Source of the DNA: JAFAZJ01 sp050183765 | GTDB taxonomy: Bacteria; Pseudomonadota; Alphaproteobacteria; Reyranellales; Reyranellaceae | DNA: 64,000 nucleotides | Direction of reading: 5' to 3' | NCBI GenBank assembly: GCA_050183765.1 | Contig: JBFXAZ010000011.1 | Location: forward strand, 13,240-77,239 | Shown here: one piece after another, positions 53,323 through 60,231 of the stretch | Layout: every line of letters starts with the position of its first letter | Numbering within the stretch: position 1 is the stretch's first letter | Translations under genes and position numbers: made by a program | Notes under the pieces: model-generated | The model's input: the letters and a program-made list of their open reading frames with translations, nothing else | What the model was told of the DNA's origin: nothing | The model's database searches: none

Positions 53323-53646
53323 ATGAAGAAGACCATGCTTGCCGTGCTGGCGATCGCGCTCAGCGCCGGTGCCAACGTCGCGCTTGCCGATGGCAGCCCT
53401 GAGCTCAACCAGCCGTTCGGCGACCGCAACAGCCCGTACGCCTACTCGATGCGCGATGCGGCGCCGTCGGTTGCCGCCGCACCCGTCGCCAGCGATGCCG
53501 ACGCCTACGCGCGCCTGCAGGCCGACGGCTATCGCGCGATCGACATCGCGCGCGGCAGCGACGGTGCCTGGCACGGTACCGCGATCCGCAACGCCGCGAA
53601 GGTCGGCATCACCGTCGATCCGGCCGGCCGCATCTTCGCCAAGTAA
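53323..53646 (+). CDS. Exported PepSY-like protein
   Basis: A 107-residue secreted protein. A signal peptide (KKTMLAVLAIALSAGANVALA) is followed by a short spacer, then the domain AYARLQADGYRAIDIARGSD with GAWHGTAIRN...VDPAGRIFAK. The domain recurs at 54088 and 37274. CTGGAG precedes the ATG. The function is unknown. Confidence 0.65.
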   Translation: MKKTMLAVLAIALSAGANVALADGSPELNQPFGDRNSPYAYSMRDAAPSVAAAPVASDADAYARLQADGYRAIDIARGSDGAWHGTAIRNAAKVGITVDPAGRIFAK

Positions 53647-54087
53647 GCGCCAGGCCCAGTGAGATCCCGCCGCGCGTCGCGCGGCGGGAACCCGCTCGCC
53701 GACTGGACGTAGCGGTACCGGGATCGCGAAGCCACGTCCATCATTCGACCCGGATTCATCTCGACACCATCGCCGCGGCTGCACGGCAATCGCGTGCTGT
53801 CGATCCTCCGCGCTCTCGGCACGGCGCGGGCGGAGCGTCGGCTCACGCCCAGGTCACGACCCGTTGAGGTCGTCGCAACTCAGGCGCAGTCCGGGTCGTT
53901 GGCCAGGCATGCGATCGCTTCGAAGCGATGCGCGCAGCTGCAAGCGGCCGATGCGCTGGGTATCGGCATGATCAGCTGGATCATCGGCGGGTTCACGCCA
54001 GGCAGTCGCTTGCGGAGCAAGCCTGGTATCCGCCTGGCGACAACCAGGCTGGCGAATCCGGTCAGCCACCAAATCCCGGAGATCACC
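53647..54087. other. Spacer between the two PepSY-like genes
   Basis: About 440 bases with no supported gene. It holds a 10-bp hairpin at 53665-53689 that may end the first gene's transcript. Confidence 0.5.
53665..53689. terminator. Perfect 10-bp hairpin, possible terminator
   Basis: TCCCGCCGCG and CGCGGCGGGA flank a five-base loop, 19 bases after the stop of the PepSY-like gene. No U-tract follows. Confidence 0.5.
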
Positions 54088-54444
54088 ATGCAGAGAATCA
54101 CCGCACTCGCCGTTTCGGCGGCTATCGTCATGAGCACGGGCGGCGCGCTTGCGCAGTCCGCCCCCAGTGGTCCGCCCGCCAGCCCGCACGGACCCGCGAC
54201 ACCGATGCCGCGCCAGTCAGGCGACACCATCATACCCGTGGCGCCGCTGCCGAGCACCGGCCTGCCGGCGGACGGGGTGATCAGGACCAGGGCCGAGGCC
54301 TACAATCGTCTCGAGCAGCAGGGCTATCGCGACATCGAGGGATTGGCGCTGGGCACCGACGGCAACTGGCACGCCCAGGCGCTTCGCGGTGCCGTGGCGG
54401 TCGATGTCATGGTCGGCCCGTACGGCAGGATCTCGGCCAACTGA
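54088..54444 (+). CDS. Exported PepSY-like protein, second copy
   Basis: A 118-residue secreted protein with a signal peptide (ITALAVSAAIVMSTGGALAQ), a Pro-rich linker, then AYNRLEQQGYRDIEGLALGTD with GNWHAQALRG and VGPYGRISAN. It pairs with the gene at 53323. GGAG seven bases before the ATG decides the start. Confidence 0.65.
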   Translation: MQRITALAVSAAIVMSTGGALAQSAPSGPPASPHGPATPMPRQSGDTIIPVAPLPSTGLPADGVIRTRAEAYNRLEQQGYRDIEGLALGTDGNWHAQALRGAVAVDVMVGPYGRISAN

Positions 54445-54583
54445 GCCATCCGTGATGCGTTGCCGCCGCGCCCTGGCGCGGCGGCAATCGCGCGCAGTAT
54501 TTTTGTAGCGGCCGATCCAAAATTCTGCTTGGCTTGTGGCATGAGCCGCCTGCGTGAGCTGGCTGGCAGAGGAGGAAACGACC

Positions 54584-55237
54584 ATGACCCTTGCGGAGAA
54601 GCTGGAAGCCACGCGAACGGCGAGCGCCGCGCGCATTCCGCCCGACAGGCAGGCCATCATGCATCGCGCGACCGAGGACCTGCGGAACTCAGGCGCGATG
54701 GATCGGATCGTGAAGGTCGGCCAGACGGCGCCGGCGTTCGAGCTGGCCAATCATGATGGCCGCGGCGTGTCGTCGTCGGATCTGCTGGCGGCGGGGCCGC
54801 TGGTCCTGTCGTATTTCCGAGGGTCGTGGTGACCCTATTGCAGGCATGAGCTGGAGGCTCTGCAAACGGTCTATCAGGACATCATCGGCATGGGCGCGTC
54901 GCTGGTCGTGATCTCGCCCGAGCTGCCGGAGCGCACGGCCGACATGGCGGCCAAGCACAACCTGACCTTCCCGATCCTGTGGGACGAGCGGTCGCTGGTG
55001 TCCCAGGCCTACGGCCTGGCGTTCACGCTGCCCGACGATCTCAAGGCGGTGTACCTGGGCTTCGGCAACGACCTTGCCGCGCGCAACGGCGATCCGTCGT
55101 GGCAGTTGCCGATCCCGTCGCGCTTCATCATCGACCGGGCCGGCATCGTGCGCCTCGTGCAGGCCGACCCGGACTATCGCTTCCGGCCGGAACCGGAAAC
55201 GACGATCGAGGTGCTGCGCGCGGTGGCGGGCGCGTGA
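54584..55237 (+). CDS. Peroxiredoxin-like selenoprotein (in-frame TGA read as Sec83)
   Basis: A 217-residue AhpC/TSA-type thiol peroxidase when the in-frame TGA at 54830-54832 is read through. The site reads FRGSW-U-PYCRHELEAL, where Cys homologues have WCPYC, so the TGA replaces the catalytic Cys with selenocysteine and Cys86 is the likely resolving residue (UxxC). The frame continues intact to 55237, including PILWDERSLVSQAYGL and IPSRFIIDRAGIVRLV. A hairpin at 54838-54865 with a UGGAG loop begins six bases past the TGA and fits a bacterial SECIS. GAGGAGG eight bases before the ATG sets the start. A nonsense-mutated pseudogene is the alternative. Confidence 0.8.
54838..54865 (+). promoter_or_regulatory. 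Candidate bacterial SECIS hairpin
   Basis: TTGCA (54838-54842) pairs with TGCAA (54861-54865), and GAGC (54848-54851) with GCTC (54857-54860), around the loop TGGAG (54852-54856). The loop is about 20 bases after the TGA and has G at its second position, both required by the bSECIS consensus. A five-base bulge separates the stems. Confidence 0.6.
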
Positions 55238-55240
55238 TCC

Positions 55241-56470
55241 TCAATTGCCCTTGAGGATCCGCGCCGCGGCGTCGGCGAAGACCTGGCAGCCCAGCACGAT
55301 GTCCTCGTCGGCGGTGTTCTCGCTGAAGTGATGCGAGATGCCGCCGATCGAGGGCACGAACATCATCGCCGCCGGCAGGCGCTGCGCCAGGACCTGCGCG
55401 TCGTGGCCGGCGCCCGAGGGCATGCGCATGTGCACGCCGGGTGCGTAGGTCTCGGCCGCCGCGTCGAAGGCATCCTGCATGCGCTCGTCCATCGGCGCGG
55501 GCATGGTGCGCGACCAGCTGACGATCTCGGCGGAGCAGGGGCCCTGCGCGTTGGCCTTGGCGACCAGCTCGGTGGCCGCCGCTTCGAGCCGCTGCAGGAC
55601 CGCGGGGTCGACATCGCGGAACTGCAGCACCATCTCGGCACGCCCGGGAATGATCGCCGGCGCGCCGGGCTCGACCGTCATGAAGCCGATGGTCCACACG
55701 CTGCGCTCGGCGACCAGCGCGGGGAAGGTGTCGTGGATGGCGTTCGCCAGCCGTACCATGGCGACGCCGGCGTCCTTGCGGATCGGCATGGGCGTGGTGC
55801 CGGCGTGGTTCTGGATGCCCTTGAAGACGATACGGCAGGCGAAGATGCCGACGATCCCCGTCACCACGCCGATGCGCTTGCCCGTCGCTTCGAGCAGGCC
55901 GCCCTGCTCGATATGCGCCTCGAGATAGCCGCGATAGCGGCCGTCCTCGAGCTGCTCGCGTGGCGTATTGGCCAGGCCGGCGGCGGCCAGCGCATCGCGC
56001 AGGGTCTTTGACGCATCCTCGCGGAAGCGCGCGGCGTCGATGTCGGCCTCGCTGAGCCGGCCGGTGAACGAGCGGCTGCCGGTCATGCTGCTCCAATGGC
56101 CTTCCTCGTCGGCCCAGGAGGCGACGTCGACGGCGAGATCCTTCGTCTCCGGATCCTCGGCCAGGGCGCGCGCGACCTCGAGGCCGTAGATCACGCCCAT
56201 CACGCCGTCGAGCCAGCCGCCGCGCGGCTGCGTGTCGGTATGCGAGCCCATCAGCAGGCGCGGCCCGCTCTTGGGGCTGCGGCCGATCACGTTGCCGATG
56301 CCGTCGATCACCGGCTCGAGACCGGCCTCGCGCATGCGCTGGGCCAGCCAGTGCCGGCTCTCGACGTCCTGCGGCGACAGATGCGGGCGATGCACGCCGG
56401 TCTCGTAGCGGCCGAAATCGGCGATGCGGCGCAGATCGGCCAGCAGCCTCTCACCGTTGATCCTGGGCAT
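55241..56470 (-). CDS. Zn-dependent hydantoinase/carbamoylase-family amidase (M20)
   Basis: A 409-residue hydrolase of the N-carbamoyl-L-amino-acid/allantoate amidohydrolase group, expected to cleave N-carbamoyl amino acids to amino acid, CO2 and ammonia. Metal-site motifs: GSHTDTQPRGGWLDG (residues 78-92), ADEEGHWSSMTGSR, AHIEQGGLLE and GGISHHFSENT. It faces the selenoprotein gene, three bases away. It is a metabolic gene inside the phage region. Confidence 0.88.
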   Translation of the reverse strand: MPRINGERLLADLRRIADFGRYETGVHRPHLSPQDVESRHWLAQRMREAGLEPVIDGIGNVIGRSPKSGPRLLMGSHTDTQPRGGWLDGVMGVIYGLEVARALAEDPETKDLAVDVASWADEEGHWSSMTGSRSFTGRLSEADIDAARFREDASKTLRDALAAAGLANTPREQLEDGRYRGYLEAHIEQGGLLEATGKRIGVVTGIVGIFACRIVFKGIQNHAGTTPMPIRKDAGVAMVRLANAIHDTFPALVAERSVWTIGFMTVEPGAPAIIPGRAEMVLQFRDVDPAVLQRLEAAATELVAKANAQGPCSAEIVSWSRTMPAPMDERMQDAFDAAAETYAPGVHMRMPSGAGHDAQVLAQRLPAAMMFVPSIGGISHHFSENTADEDIVLGCQVFADAAARILKGN

Positions 56471-56610
56471 GCCCGTCCCTCACTCGTTTGACGACGGCAC
56501 CATGATAGCAAGGAACCTGCCAACCGATCGCACCGGCTCGATCGATGGCTTTCCGGCCGGCCGCTTCGACAGCGCGGATCGCGGCGTAGCAGCGATGAAC
56601 CCTGCCTCAT

Positions 56611-56660
56611 CGACATTTCTAGGGGCAGAAATAGGGAGTGAACGACGGCGCGCGTAGTGT
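56611..56660 (+). promoter_or_regulatory. Conserved phage-type promoter, site 7
   Basis: CGACATTTC at 56611, TAGGGGCAGAAAT at 56620-56632 and TAGTGT at 56655-56660. An ATG at 56670 (29-codon frame) and a GTG at 56663 are the nearest starts. Confidence 0.85.
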
Positions 56661-56669
56661 CGGTGCCGC

Positions 56670-56759
56670 ATGCCGCGCGGGCATGCGGCGGCCCGGCGGC
56701 CGTCGGACCTCATCGACAGTGCGGCGGGGCGCCGGACCCGTCCGCCGGAGATCTCATGA
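56670..56759 (+). CDS. Possible 29-residue leader ORF
   Basis: ATG at 56670, nine bases after the site 7 -10 box, opens 29 codons (MPRGHAARRPSDLIDSA...) ending in TGA at 56757. The stop overlaps the ATG of the next gene as ATGA, so translation could be coupled. It is basic and unrecognised. The same pattern precedes the capsid gene. Confidence 0.35.
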   Translation: MPRGHAAARRPSDLIDSAAGRRTRPPEIS

Positions 56760-57073
56760 CCGACACCGCACGCGCACCGTTCGATCCCGGCGACCACAAG
56801 CAGGTGCAGGACCGCGCGCGTCACGCCAAGGATCGCGTCCGCGAGCTTGACCAGGCGATCAAGGCCTTCATGTCCCACCAGGCCGGCCGCGCCTGGATAT
56901 GGGACCACCTCAGCGCCTGCGGCCTCTATCGCATGTCGGCGCGGGCCGGCGATGCGCACATGACCTACTTCCACGAGGGCGAGCGCAACATCGGCCTGCG
57001 TCTGCTGGCGCAGCTGCAGCGCGCCTGCCCCGAACTCTACGCCACCATGACCCAGGAGAATGCCGGTGACTGA
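56756..57073 (+). CDS. Bbp19-like phage protein
   Basis: A 105-residue phage protein. FMSHQAGRAWIWDHLSACGL and FHEGERNIGLRLLAQLQRAC, then PELYATMTQEN, match the small family found next to scaffold genes in BPP-1-like phages. The role is not known. CGGAG seven bases upstream of the ATG supports the start; GTGs at 56657/56663 in the same frame would add 31-33 residues and be close to the promoter. It overlaps the scaffold gene. Confidence 0.7.
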   Translation: MTDTARAPFDPGDHKQVQDRARHAKDRVRELDQAIKAFMSHQAGRAWIWDHLSACGLYRMSARAGDAHMTYFHEGERNIGLRLLAQLQRACPELYATMTQENAGD

Positions 57074-57692
57074 CACCGTCGCGACAACCGATTCCGCCAA
57101 TGTGCTCGCCGACGCGCGCGAGACCCCACCCTCAACCACGGAGCAACCCCATGCGCAGGATGATGCTGCGGCCCAGGCCGACGGCGAAGCCGCCCAGGAC
57201 CAGCCGCGGCAAGACGCGCCGCTCGCCTACGCCGACTTCAGCCTGCCGGAAGGCGTCGAAGTCGACGGCGAAACGCTGAGCGAGGCGCGCACGCTCTTGG
57301 GCGAGATGCGCTTGCCGCAGGAGCAGGCGCAGCGTCTGGTCGATTTCTACGCCGGCAAGATCCGCCAGTACGGCGCGGCGCAGACTGAGAACTGGGAGAA
57401 GCTCAACGAGAAATGGGTCAGCGACTTCAAGGCCGATCGCGAGATCGGCGGCGAGCGCATCCAGGAAACCATGTCCGCGGCGACCCGCGCGATGGAGCGC
57501 TTCGGCTCGCCCGGCCTGCGCGAGGCGCTGATCATGACCGGCGCCGGCAACCATCCCGAGGTCATCCGCTTCGTCGCCCGCGTCGGCCGGGCCACGACCG
57601 AGGACCGCTTCGTCGTCGCCGGCGGCGCCAGCGCCAACGCGTCGCGCAGCGCGGCGGAGGTCCTCTATCCCCAGCAGAGCCGGGACGACTGA
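57060..57692 (+). CDS. Phage scaffolding protein
   Basis: A 210-residue acidic protein with a disordered N-terminus rich in Ala, Gln and Asp, then the scaffold pattern YADFSLPEGVEVDGETLSE, WEKLNEKWVSDFKADREIGG, AMERFGSPGLREALIMTGAG and NHPEVIRFVARVGRA. It helps the capsid assemble and leaves the head. The GTG at 57066 has AGGAG at better spacing than the ATG at 57060. A terminator follows. Confidence 0.85.
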   Translation: MPVTDTVATTDSANVLADARETPPSTTEQPHAQDDAAAQADGEAAQDQPRQDAPLAYADFSLPEGVEVDGETLSEARTLLGEMRLPQEQAQRLVDFYAGKIRQYGAAQTENWEKLNEKWVSDFKADREIGGERIQETMSAATRAMERFGSPGLREALIMTGAGNHPEVIRFVARVGRATTEDRFVVAGGASANASRSAAEVLYPQQSRDD

Positions 57693-57724
57693 ACGCATCG
57701 GCGCGCGCGGCACGACGAGGAACG

Positions 57725-57752
57725 GAGCGGCTCAAAGCCGCTCTTTTCTTTT
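57725..57752 (+). terminator. Rho-independent terminator after the scaffold gene
   Basis: GAGCGGCT-CAA-AGCCGCTC (8-bp stem, three-base loop) followed by TTTTCTTTTG. It lies 33 bases after the scaffold stop and 17 bases before the site 8 promoter, so it ends the site 7 transcript. Confidence 0.85.
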
Positions 57753-57768
57753 GTCGGATCGTCGTCGC

Positions 57769-57818
57769 GAACATTTCTAGGGGCATTAATAGGGCGATGT
57801 GGCGCGCGCGCTTATGCT
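57769..57818 (+). promoter_or_regulatory. Conserved phage-type promoter, site 8
   Basis: GAACATTTC at 57769 (variant of CGAC), TAGGGGCATTAAT at 57778-57790 and TATGCT at 57813-57818. The least conserved copy, but at the same spacing. Confidence 0.8.
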
Positions 57819-57825
57819 TCGCGCC

Positions 57826-57954
57826 ATGTCCAGCGTGCTCGAGGTCGACAAGGGATGTGGCGGTGATCGTGTGACGCACACGGCATCCGTCGCGGCCCAG
57901 GCCTTCGATCCGCCGGCACCAGACCATTCCCGCAAGACAAGCACGGCCGCCTGA
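57826..57954 (+). CDS. Leaderless 42-residue ORF upstream of the capsid gene
   Basis: ATG at 57826 lies seven bases after the site 8 -10 box and opens 42 codons, MSSVLEVDKGCGGDRVTHTA and onward to KTSTAA. There is no ribosome-binding site. It ends 24 bases before the capsid ATG. It is not recognised; a leader peptide or small phage protein is possible. Confidence 0.4.
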   Translation: MSSVLEVDKGCGGDRVTHTASVAAQAFDPPAPDHSRKTSTAA

Positions 57955-57978
57955 CGCGCGGCCGTACGGAGACCTTTC

Positions 57979-58962
57979 ATGCCCGCAATCGGCAACCAGA
58001 GCCTGACGCTGGCCGACCACGCCAAGCGCCAGGACCCCAACGGCAAGGTGGCGAAGATCGTCGAGATCCTCGGCCAGACCAACGAGATCCTCACCGACAT
58101 GCTGTGGCTCGAGGGCAACCTCGCGACCGGCCACAGGACGACGGTTCGCACCGGGCTGCCGGCCGCGACCTGGCGCCTGCTGAACTACGGCGTGCCCAAG
58201 GGCAAGAGCACCACGGCGCAGATCACCGACGCCTGCGGCATGCTCGAGACCTACAGCGAGATCGACTGCGCGCTCGCCAACCTGAACGGCAACAGCGCCG
58301 AGTTCCGGCTGAGCGAGGATCGCGCCTTCCTCGAAGGCATGAACCAGCAGATGGCCACGGCGGTGTTCTACGGCAACCAGTCGGTCAATCCCGAGCGCAT
58401 CACCGGGTTGTCGCCGCGCTACAACCAGCTCTCGGCGACCAACGGCGTCAACGTGATCGACGCCGGCGGCCAGGGCAGCGACAACACCTCGGTGTGGGTC
58501 GTCGTGTGGGGCGACCAGAGCTGCCATGGCGTCTTTCCCAAGGGCAGCAAGGCCGGCCTGTCGCACACCGACAAGGGCCAGCAGACGGTGCTCGACGCCG
58601 ACGGCAACCAGTTCGAGGCCTACCGCACCCACTTCAAGTGGGACGCCGGGCTGACCCTGCGGGACTGGCGCTACGTCGTGCGCATCGCCAACATCGACGT
58701 TAGCGATCTCGCCGGCTCGACCCCGGCCAACCTGATCAACCTGCTGATCCGCGCGGTGCACAAGCTGCCCAACCCGCGCATGGGCAGGCCGGCGATTTAC
58801 TGCAACCGCGCCGTCGCGACCTGGCTCGACATCCAGGCGCTCAACAAGACCAACGTCAACCTGCGCTACGCCGAGGTCTTCGGCGAGGAAGTGCTGACCT
58901 TCCGCAGGATCCCGGTCCGGATCTGCGACGCCATCGTCAACAACGAGTCGCGCGTGACCTGA
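57979..58962 (+). CDS. Phage major capsid protein
   Basis: The 327-residue shell protein of a BPP-1-like podovirus. LADHAKRQDPNGKVAKIVEI, NEILTDMLWLEGNLATGHRT, VRTGLPAATWRLLNYG and the late VRIANIDVSDLAGSTPANL are typical of this HK97-fold capsid family. GGAGACCTTTC before the ATG is a good ribosome-binding site. The cement protein gene follows. Confidence 0.88.
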   Translation: MPAIGNQSLTLADHAKRQDPNGKVAKIVEILGQTNEILTDMLWLEGNLATGHRTTVRTGLPAATWRLLNYGVPKGKSTTAQITDACGMLETYSEIDCALANLNGNSAEFRLSEDRAFLEGMNQQMATAVFYGNQSVNPERITGLSPRYNQLSATNGVNVIDAGGQGSDNTSVWVVVWGDQSCHGVFPKGSKAGLSHTDKGQQTVLDADGNQFEAYRTHFKWDAGLTLRDWRYVVRIANIDVSDLAGSTPANLINLLIRAVHKLPNPRMGRPAIYCNRAVATWLDIQALNKTNVNLRYAEVFGEEVLTFRRIPVRICDAIVNNESRVT

Positions 58963-59004
58963 TCGGTCGCGTGCGCCGCTCGTCTCATTCCCTGGAGTTC
59001 CATC

Positions 59005-59439
59005 ATGATCTTCGACAAGCAGACTCTCTTCAGCAACGACCAGGCCGTCACCAACAGCCAGGCCTCGACCAGCTACATCGATCTCGGTGCCGTGCGCGAC
59101 ATCGGCGTCGGCGCGCCGATCGAGGTCTTCGCCATGATGACGGCGACGGCGCAGTCGGCCGGCAGCTCCACCCTGGTGGCGGCGATCGAGACCGATACGC
59201 AGTCCGACTTCTCGACCAAGGTGACGCTGTCGCAGACGCCGGCGATCGCGAAAGCCTCGCTGGTGCAGGGCTACGAGTTCCTGAAGCTCAAGCTGCCGCA
59301 GGGCGTGCAGCGCTACCTCAGGCTCTCCTACACGATCGGCACCGCCGATCTCACCGCCGGCACGATCCGCGCCGGTCTCATTCTCGATCGCCAGGCGCAG
59401 GCGCCCTACGCCAGCGGCCTGAACGTCTCCGGCTTCTGA
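59005..59439 (+). CDS. Bbp16-like capsid cement protein
   Basis: A 144-residue protein that should bind the outside of the head and stabilise it. MIFDKQTLFSNDQAVTNSQA, YIDLGAVRDIGVGAPIEVF and LKLPQGVQRYLRLSYTIGTA match the Bbp16 cement family of Bordetella phage BPP-1. CTGGAG precedes the ATG. It lies in the expected order directly after the capsid gene. Confidence 0.85.
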   Translation: MIFDKQTLFSNDQAVTNSQASTSYIDLGAVRDIGVGAPIEVFAMMTATAQSAGSSTLVAAIETDTQSDFSTKVTLSQTPAIAKASLVQGYEFLKLKLPQGVQRYLRLSYTIGTADLTAGTIRAGLILDRQAQAPYASGLNVSGF

Positions 59440-59494
59440 TCCGGGCGAGCCGGCACGTCGCCGGCTCTTCCTCCTCTTGCGACACGGTGAACCC

Positions 59495-59788
59495 ATGACC
59501 AACCAGCCTGTCTATTCCACGCCCGCGCGCTATCGCGTGCTGGCCGACGCCTATCTCGACGACGTGCACTACCCGGCGTCGAGCGAGGCCGCCTCTGTGT
59601 TCGTCGACTATGCCGGCCATCCCGGCACGGCGCTCGAGCCGGTCGACGACGAAGGCCGCCGGCGTCAGGCCGCCTATTTCGCCAAGCGCGGCACCACCGC
59701 CGAGCGCGCCCTGGCCGAGAAGAGCCGCCTGACCCAGGGCGCCTTCGATCCCGGGAGCCTGGCGCCGGCCGCCTCGGCGGCGGACTGA
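59495..59788 (+). CDS. Phage hypothetical protein
   Basis: A 97-residue protein. RYRVLADAYLDDVHYPASSE then VFVDYAGHPGTALEPVDDEG suggests a small beta-rich virion or connector protein. The start used is the ATG at 59495. It is in the late phage operon between the cement protein and a fibre-like gene. No family is recognised. Confidence 0.6.
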   Translation: MTNQPVYSTPARYRVLADAYLDDVHYPASSEAASVFVDYAGHPGTALEPVDDEGRRRQAAYFAKRGTTAERALAEKSRLTQGAFDPGSLAPAASAAD

Positions 59789-59801
59789 TCGGAGATCCAC
59801 G

Positions 59802-60230
59802 ATGCAGCTCGAAACCTACGACGAGCGCCCGCTCAGCACGGGCAATCCGCTGCCGGTGGCCGATGCTCCCGTACTGGCGGCTCTGCTGGCGCTGACGGCC
59901 TCGCTCGGCGCGCTGGTCGTCGATGCCGACGGCCGCACGATCGCCGCGGCCGAGACCAGGGCGATCTACAGCAACGAGGGCGCCACGGCGATCGCGCCCT
60001 TCGTCCTGCCGACCGCCGCCGCCGGCCTCGATTTCAGCTTCATGGTGCAGGACGCCGACGGCATCCGGGTGACGGCGGCGGCCGGCGACACCATCCGCGT
60101 CGGCACGGCGCTCAGCGGCGTGGCCGGCAAGATCGAATCGACCACCATCGGCTCCTCGGTCCGCCTCATCGCGCTCAACGCGACGGAATGGATGGCCGTC
60201 TCGATGGTCGGCAGCTGGACAGTGACGTGA
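59802..60230 (+). CDS. Phage structural protein with tail-fibre-like C-terminus
   Basis: A 142-residue protein ending with IESTTIGSSVRLIALNATEW and MAVSMVGSWTVT, a beta-prism pattern common at the ends of phage tail fibre or decoration proteins. CGGAGA precedes the ATG. It is followed immediately by the glycine-rich gene, so both may form one adhesive structure. Confidence 0.65.
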   Translation: MQLETYDERPLSTGNPLPVADAPVLAALLALTASLGALVVDADGRTIAAAETRAIYSNEGATAIAPFVLPTAAAGLDFSFMVQDADGIRVTAAAGDTIRVGTALSGVAGKIESTTIGSSVRLIALNATEWMAVSMVGSWTVT

Positions 60231-60231
60231 C

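Noticed and set aside
54506..54546. A ninth copy of the phage-type promoter (TAGCGGCCGATCC)
   Set aside because: It differs from the consensus at several positions and has no TANNNT box at the fixed 35-base distance.
54830..54832. Simple nonsense mutation in the peroxiredoxin gene
   Set aside because: The frame is otherwise intact, the TGA sits exactly at the catalytic Cys and a SECIS-like hairpin follows; kept only as an alternative.
40081..57818. RpoN (-24/-12) promoters as explanation of the eight sites
   Set aside because: RpoN sites need GG and GC separated by ten bases; here the conserved block is 35 bases before a TANNNT box.
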